Assembly (NCBI RefSeq): GCF_008831285.2
Contig: NC_045139.1
Location: 14,180,354-14,244,353 of the forward strand
Length of the DNA: 64,000 bases
Direction: 5' to 3'
From: Nymphaea colorata
Taxonomy: Eukaryota > Streptophyta > Magnoliopsida > Nymphaeales > Nymphaeaceae
Under the pieces are notes generated by a model. That model was given only the letters and a program-made list of their open reading frames with translations, made no database searches and was not told where the DNA came from. Made by a program: the position numbers and the translations under genes. This document shows, one piece after another, positions 61,001-64,000 of the stretch (its first letter is position 1; every line of letters starts with the position of its first letter).

Positions 61001-63816
61001 TCTTTCATACAGATGGATAACATTCCCATGCTTGTCCCCAAATATCTAGAATTTTTTGTTAGAAATTAGATTCTAAAGCATCTTAAAGAAGAAAGAATTT
61101 GGAATGCATGAAGCACCACACATAAGAATATATACAATTCAGTCAGGAACAAAACAGAAAAAAATAAATAATAATAATAATAATAACAAGAGAGGAAACC
61201 ATTAAACTTCTACAAAAAACACGCATACAGCCATATCCCTTTTCCTCATTGCCCCTCTTCAACTGAAGTTACTATATGGATAGACCTGATAATATCTAAG
61301 AAAAGCCCAACCAAGGCAGTCACTACTGGTAAACAACATTCTCATCCCCGTTACGTAGAACTCCAAAGAGACCTTCCAACATGTTTGTCAAAGTGACCAA
61401 AAAAATGGAATAACATCTGTAACCGAATGATCATTAAGGAATATGTGCACACTTTGAGGAAAACTACAAATAATTTATTCTCCATTGTTACATATAGAAG
61501 GAAAGGAGATGCTGCTTAGGCAGAGCATTAGCACAAAAAATTTTACCTGAACTTCAATGTGCCTTGGCCTTGTAATATATTTCTCCAACAGTAAAGTATT
61601 TACACCAAAAGAAGCAGCAGCTTCACGTTGAGCTCCCAGAACTGATTCAACAAACTCATTAGGTCCATGAACTATCCTCATGCCCTGACAATTAAAAGTG
61701 AAAATGATGAACATAAGTTCACCTATAACAAACACACCCATCCAATAGGACCCACACGTATCGCATCTACAAGTGTGTGTGCAATATCACATTGATGCAT
61801 GTCAAACAAAACTCGAGTGGAGGACACTCATGCATGCACATATGCATGTTTCTGTTCTCACAATCAACAAGCCATTAGTATCCTCTTTGGTGGCATTATG
61901 ACAGTTGGAAATATTCATTTTCCTCAGATACACTATGAACACCTATTAAAGATAATCCATGCTGCAGTACAAAGTGAAAGGCAATGTACATTGACAAACC
62001 ATATTACACCTTTCCTCCACCGCCGTGGGTTGGTTTTATCAAGACAGGGTATCCAATCTTGTGTGCTTCTGCTTTTAGAAAATCAATGTCCTGTTCCTCA
62101 CCATGATATCCAGGCACTAGTGGTACCCCTGCAGCACCCATTATCCGCTTTGATGCACTAGGAAATATGCAACAACAAAAAAGAATGAGCATTCAGAACA
62201 TTCTCATGTCCATGCTTTTGTGTGTAATTGTGTATCCATGTGCATTTAACCAACTCCAAGATCATGTGTTGCATATATGGCAGTAAAAATGCAGGCAATG
62301 TTAGGAGAAAGCTTCAATCAGAAACTAACCAATAATTTAAACAACAGAGATGATTGAAGACTCCCACCTCTTATCTCCCATATCTCTGATTGCAGATGCA
62401 GGTGGCCCGATGAATGTTAATCCCTTGTCTTCACATAGTTGAGCAAATTCAGCACTTTCTGACAGAAAACCATATCCTGGATGGATAGCCTGCACATCAA
62501 CAATTAGTAGGGCTTTGGTTTTCTATTTTCCGTACAGGCAAGATTCAAAGTTCAAACCCATGTTCCCATTTGAAGATAACGAAAGGCTATCATTTTGAAG
62601 CCAAACCAAATGAAATAAGTCAAACGAAAACCCCTCCTGATGGGAATCAGAGAGTTGGTATTTCAGGGGCATCTGGAATCAACTGATAAGGCCAATCAGT
62701 GACCAATATGCGATACTATTTGTCTACTATAAATCGTCTCTCCGAAAAGCTTCACATTGTCGAGCAAATTATGATAATGGCCGTCTCATTCTTTGCTATC
62801 ATTCACACTAACAAGCTTGTTTGACGTCCTTCTCTTTCAAATTATGTGAATTTAGCAGACCTCCACCTCCGTCTATGGATTCTGACAATAATGCGACAGC
62901 AGATACAAGCTGACAACCATCGCATCCCAAATACTATCAACTCGAACTGACGTATACAGCGCGATAGCAGATCTTTCAAGAAAGATAGTGGGCCAATGTT
63001 AACTGGTCACTAGTTCCAAAACTCTCGTCGTGACGCACTTGAGCACCACTACCACCCAAGAGTCCTAGAGTCTTAAAGATTCAAAGTTTACGTAGCCAAC
63101 CAAAAGCACTGTCTCAAGAAGTGGCACCCAGCGTTGAAAGGATGCTTCCACTAGAGAAATTTACAGTTTTTCTCGACAAAATTGGAAGAAAAAATGGTTA
63201 CCCTAAAAAGTGCATTCGATCACATGCATAAGTTAGTCGTTCGTGCCAATGATTCAATAATCTAGAATTTAGTGAACACGATCAGAATTCAATACGTTTG
63301 TAATTTTGCCCCTTCTAGAATACAAATTAAGAAGGAAACATCGGAATTCAGGATTCCATGGTAGTGTGCTAACATGATAAAGGCAATTCACCAACAGATC
63401 GTAAATTCTACAAGTGAATAAAAATGATAACTCCCGGAAGCATGGAAGCGCTAAGTTCGTATTGAGACCTGAACGCCAGTGCGAAGAGCGGCCTCCACGA
63501 TGACAGAAGCATTCAGGTAGCTCGATCGGGCGGGCGGCGGGCCGATGCGCACTGCCTCGTCGGCAGACTTTACATGGAGAGCACCCTCATCGGCGTCGCT
63601 AAATACGGCAACAGTGCGAATGCCGAGCCGCCTGGCCGTCCTCATGATCCTGCATGCGATTTCCCCTCGGTTCGCGACGAGGATCTTCTCGATGCTCGGG
63701 GACGCCCTTGCCGGCGAGTCTGAGATAGACCTTCGTTGAAGGCAGATGATGAGACGACTCAGCGGCGATGATCGGCCAGAAGACCTTCGCCGGAGAAACG
63801 ATGACATGGAGGACAT
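54922..63816 (-). CDS. MCCA: 3-methylcrotonyl-CoA carboxylase, biotin-carrying alpha subunit, mitochondrial (16 exons, 740 aa)
   Basis: Minus-strand exons: 63816-63469, 62489-62368, 62157-62010, 61684-61547, 61045-60950, 60869-60810, 59868-59776, 59577-59466, 58522-58418, 58350-58214, 58069-57838, 57753-57587, 56473-56357, 55454-55212, 55122-55027, 54930-54922. All junctions are GT-AG and in frame. The enzyme carboxylates 3-methylcrotonyl-CoA in mitochondrial leucine breakdown together with a beta subunit. An Arg/Ser-rich N-terminus (residues 1-40) fits a presequence. The biotin carboxylase part follows: [16 protein letters not shown]-grasp loop THGGGGKG (about 200-207), and [15 protein letters not shown] (from 329). 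The biotin carrier domain has the biotinyl Lys704 in EAMKME, split from HVVKAP by the last-but-one large intron. The last coding exon is only 9 nt (Asp-Glu-stop). Length agrees with the plant family (about 735 aa). Confidence 0.96.
54991..55026. repeat. GA/GAGACA microsatellite at the MCCA intron 15 donor
   Basis: On the transcript strand the intron begins with GTCTCTGTCTCTGTCTCTGT followed by CT and then CA repeats. The 5' splice site is therefore the first of several near-identical GTCTCT units, 6 bp apart. Confidence 0.93.
56193..56230. repeat. CT-rich microsatellite in MCCA intron 13
   Basis: Imperfect CT/CTTT repeat of about 40 bp on the plus strand, in the intron between the two biotin-carrier-side exons. 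Confidence 0.9.
61164..61187. repeat. (AAT)n microsatellite in MCCA intron 4
   Basis: About seven AAT/ATA triplets. Confidence 0.85.
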
Positions 63817-64000
63817 TGCTCCTAATCCAGTGGAGAAGCCGAAACTTGAAGGAATTCTCCTCCATATTTATAGCGGGAGTCATCAGTGTTATCCCGTTCC
63901 CGCATTCTTTCGAAAATATCCAATCTAATTTTATAAGAGGATGTTATCTTTTCACTTAAGTCCAAACTATTGCCATAATCCTACAAAAGTGCCTCGTCTT
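63817..64000 (-). promoter_or_regulatory. MCCA core promoter with TATA box
   Basis: TATAAATA on the minus strand at 63872-63865 lies 49 bp upstream of the MCCA start codon. A start site about 30 bp downstream would give a short 5' UTR of some 20-25 nt. The element is cut off by the window end. Confidence 0.6.

Noticed and set aside
789..63816. Biosynthetic or functional gene cluster
   Set aside because: The products belong to unrelated pathways and cell compartments; shared strand and synteny do not imply joint function.

Overview
The window is nuclear DNA from a flowering plant. The evidence is seven intron-containing or organelle-targeted plant genes, two large pentatricopeptide-repeat (PPR) genes, a Ty1/copia retrotransposon primed by initiator tRNA-Met, abundant CT/GA and AT microsatellites, and AT-rich gene-poor spacers. 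I cannot fix the species. No bacterial, viral or organellar gene cluster is present, and I found no convincing new multi-gene system; the unusual points are mostly about genome structure.

Layout, left to right: a 9-exon type I inositol-polyphosphate 5-phosphatase (789-4141); a gene-poor spacer with (AT)n tracts and degenerate repeats (about 4.6-11.8 kb); a 10-exon novel plant SNARE of the NPSN11/12 type (11816-16397); a single-exon P-class PPR gene (19084-20775); a single-exon DYW-class PPR gene resembling YS1 (22369-24870); a 7-exon homocysteine S-methyltransferase (26716-32411); a spacer with a 62-bp minisatellite; a 6-exon Raf-like dual-specificity kinase (36489-41185); a spacer with two small MITE-like elements, a tRNA-like pol III sequence and a 5.38-kb copia element (46713-52092); and the 16-exon alpha subunit of 3-methylcrotonyl-CoA carboxylase (54922-63816). 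All seven host genes lie on the minus strand; only the copia element is on the plus strand.

The genes serve separate pathways: phosphoinositide turnover, membrane fusion at the cell plate, organellar RNA processing/editing, the S-methylmethionine cycle, cytosolic kinase signalling and mitochondrial leucine breakdown. They do not form a metabolic cluster. However, the order P-PPR, DYW-PPR, HMT, Raf-like kinase matches what I remember of Arabidopsis At3g22670, At3g22690, At3g22740 and At3g22750, so the middle of the window looks like an old conserved gene block.

Most notable: a decayed partial copy of a kinase exon in the intron after it; a copia element whose LTRs differ at one base in 303 yet whose polyprotein is broken twice and which has no visible target-site duplication; a 9-nt last coding exon in MCCA whose upstream 5' splice site lies in a GTCTCT repeat; and a dispersed family of degenerate repeats sharing a GAGATGTSAA-like head. 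Exon boundaries were placed by hand from GT/AG sites, reading phase and family conservation; all give intact frames.
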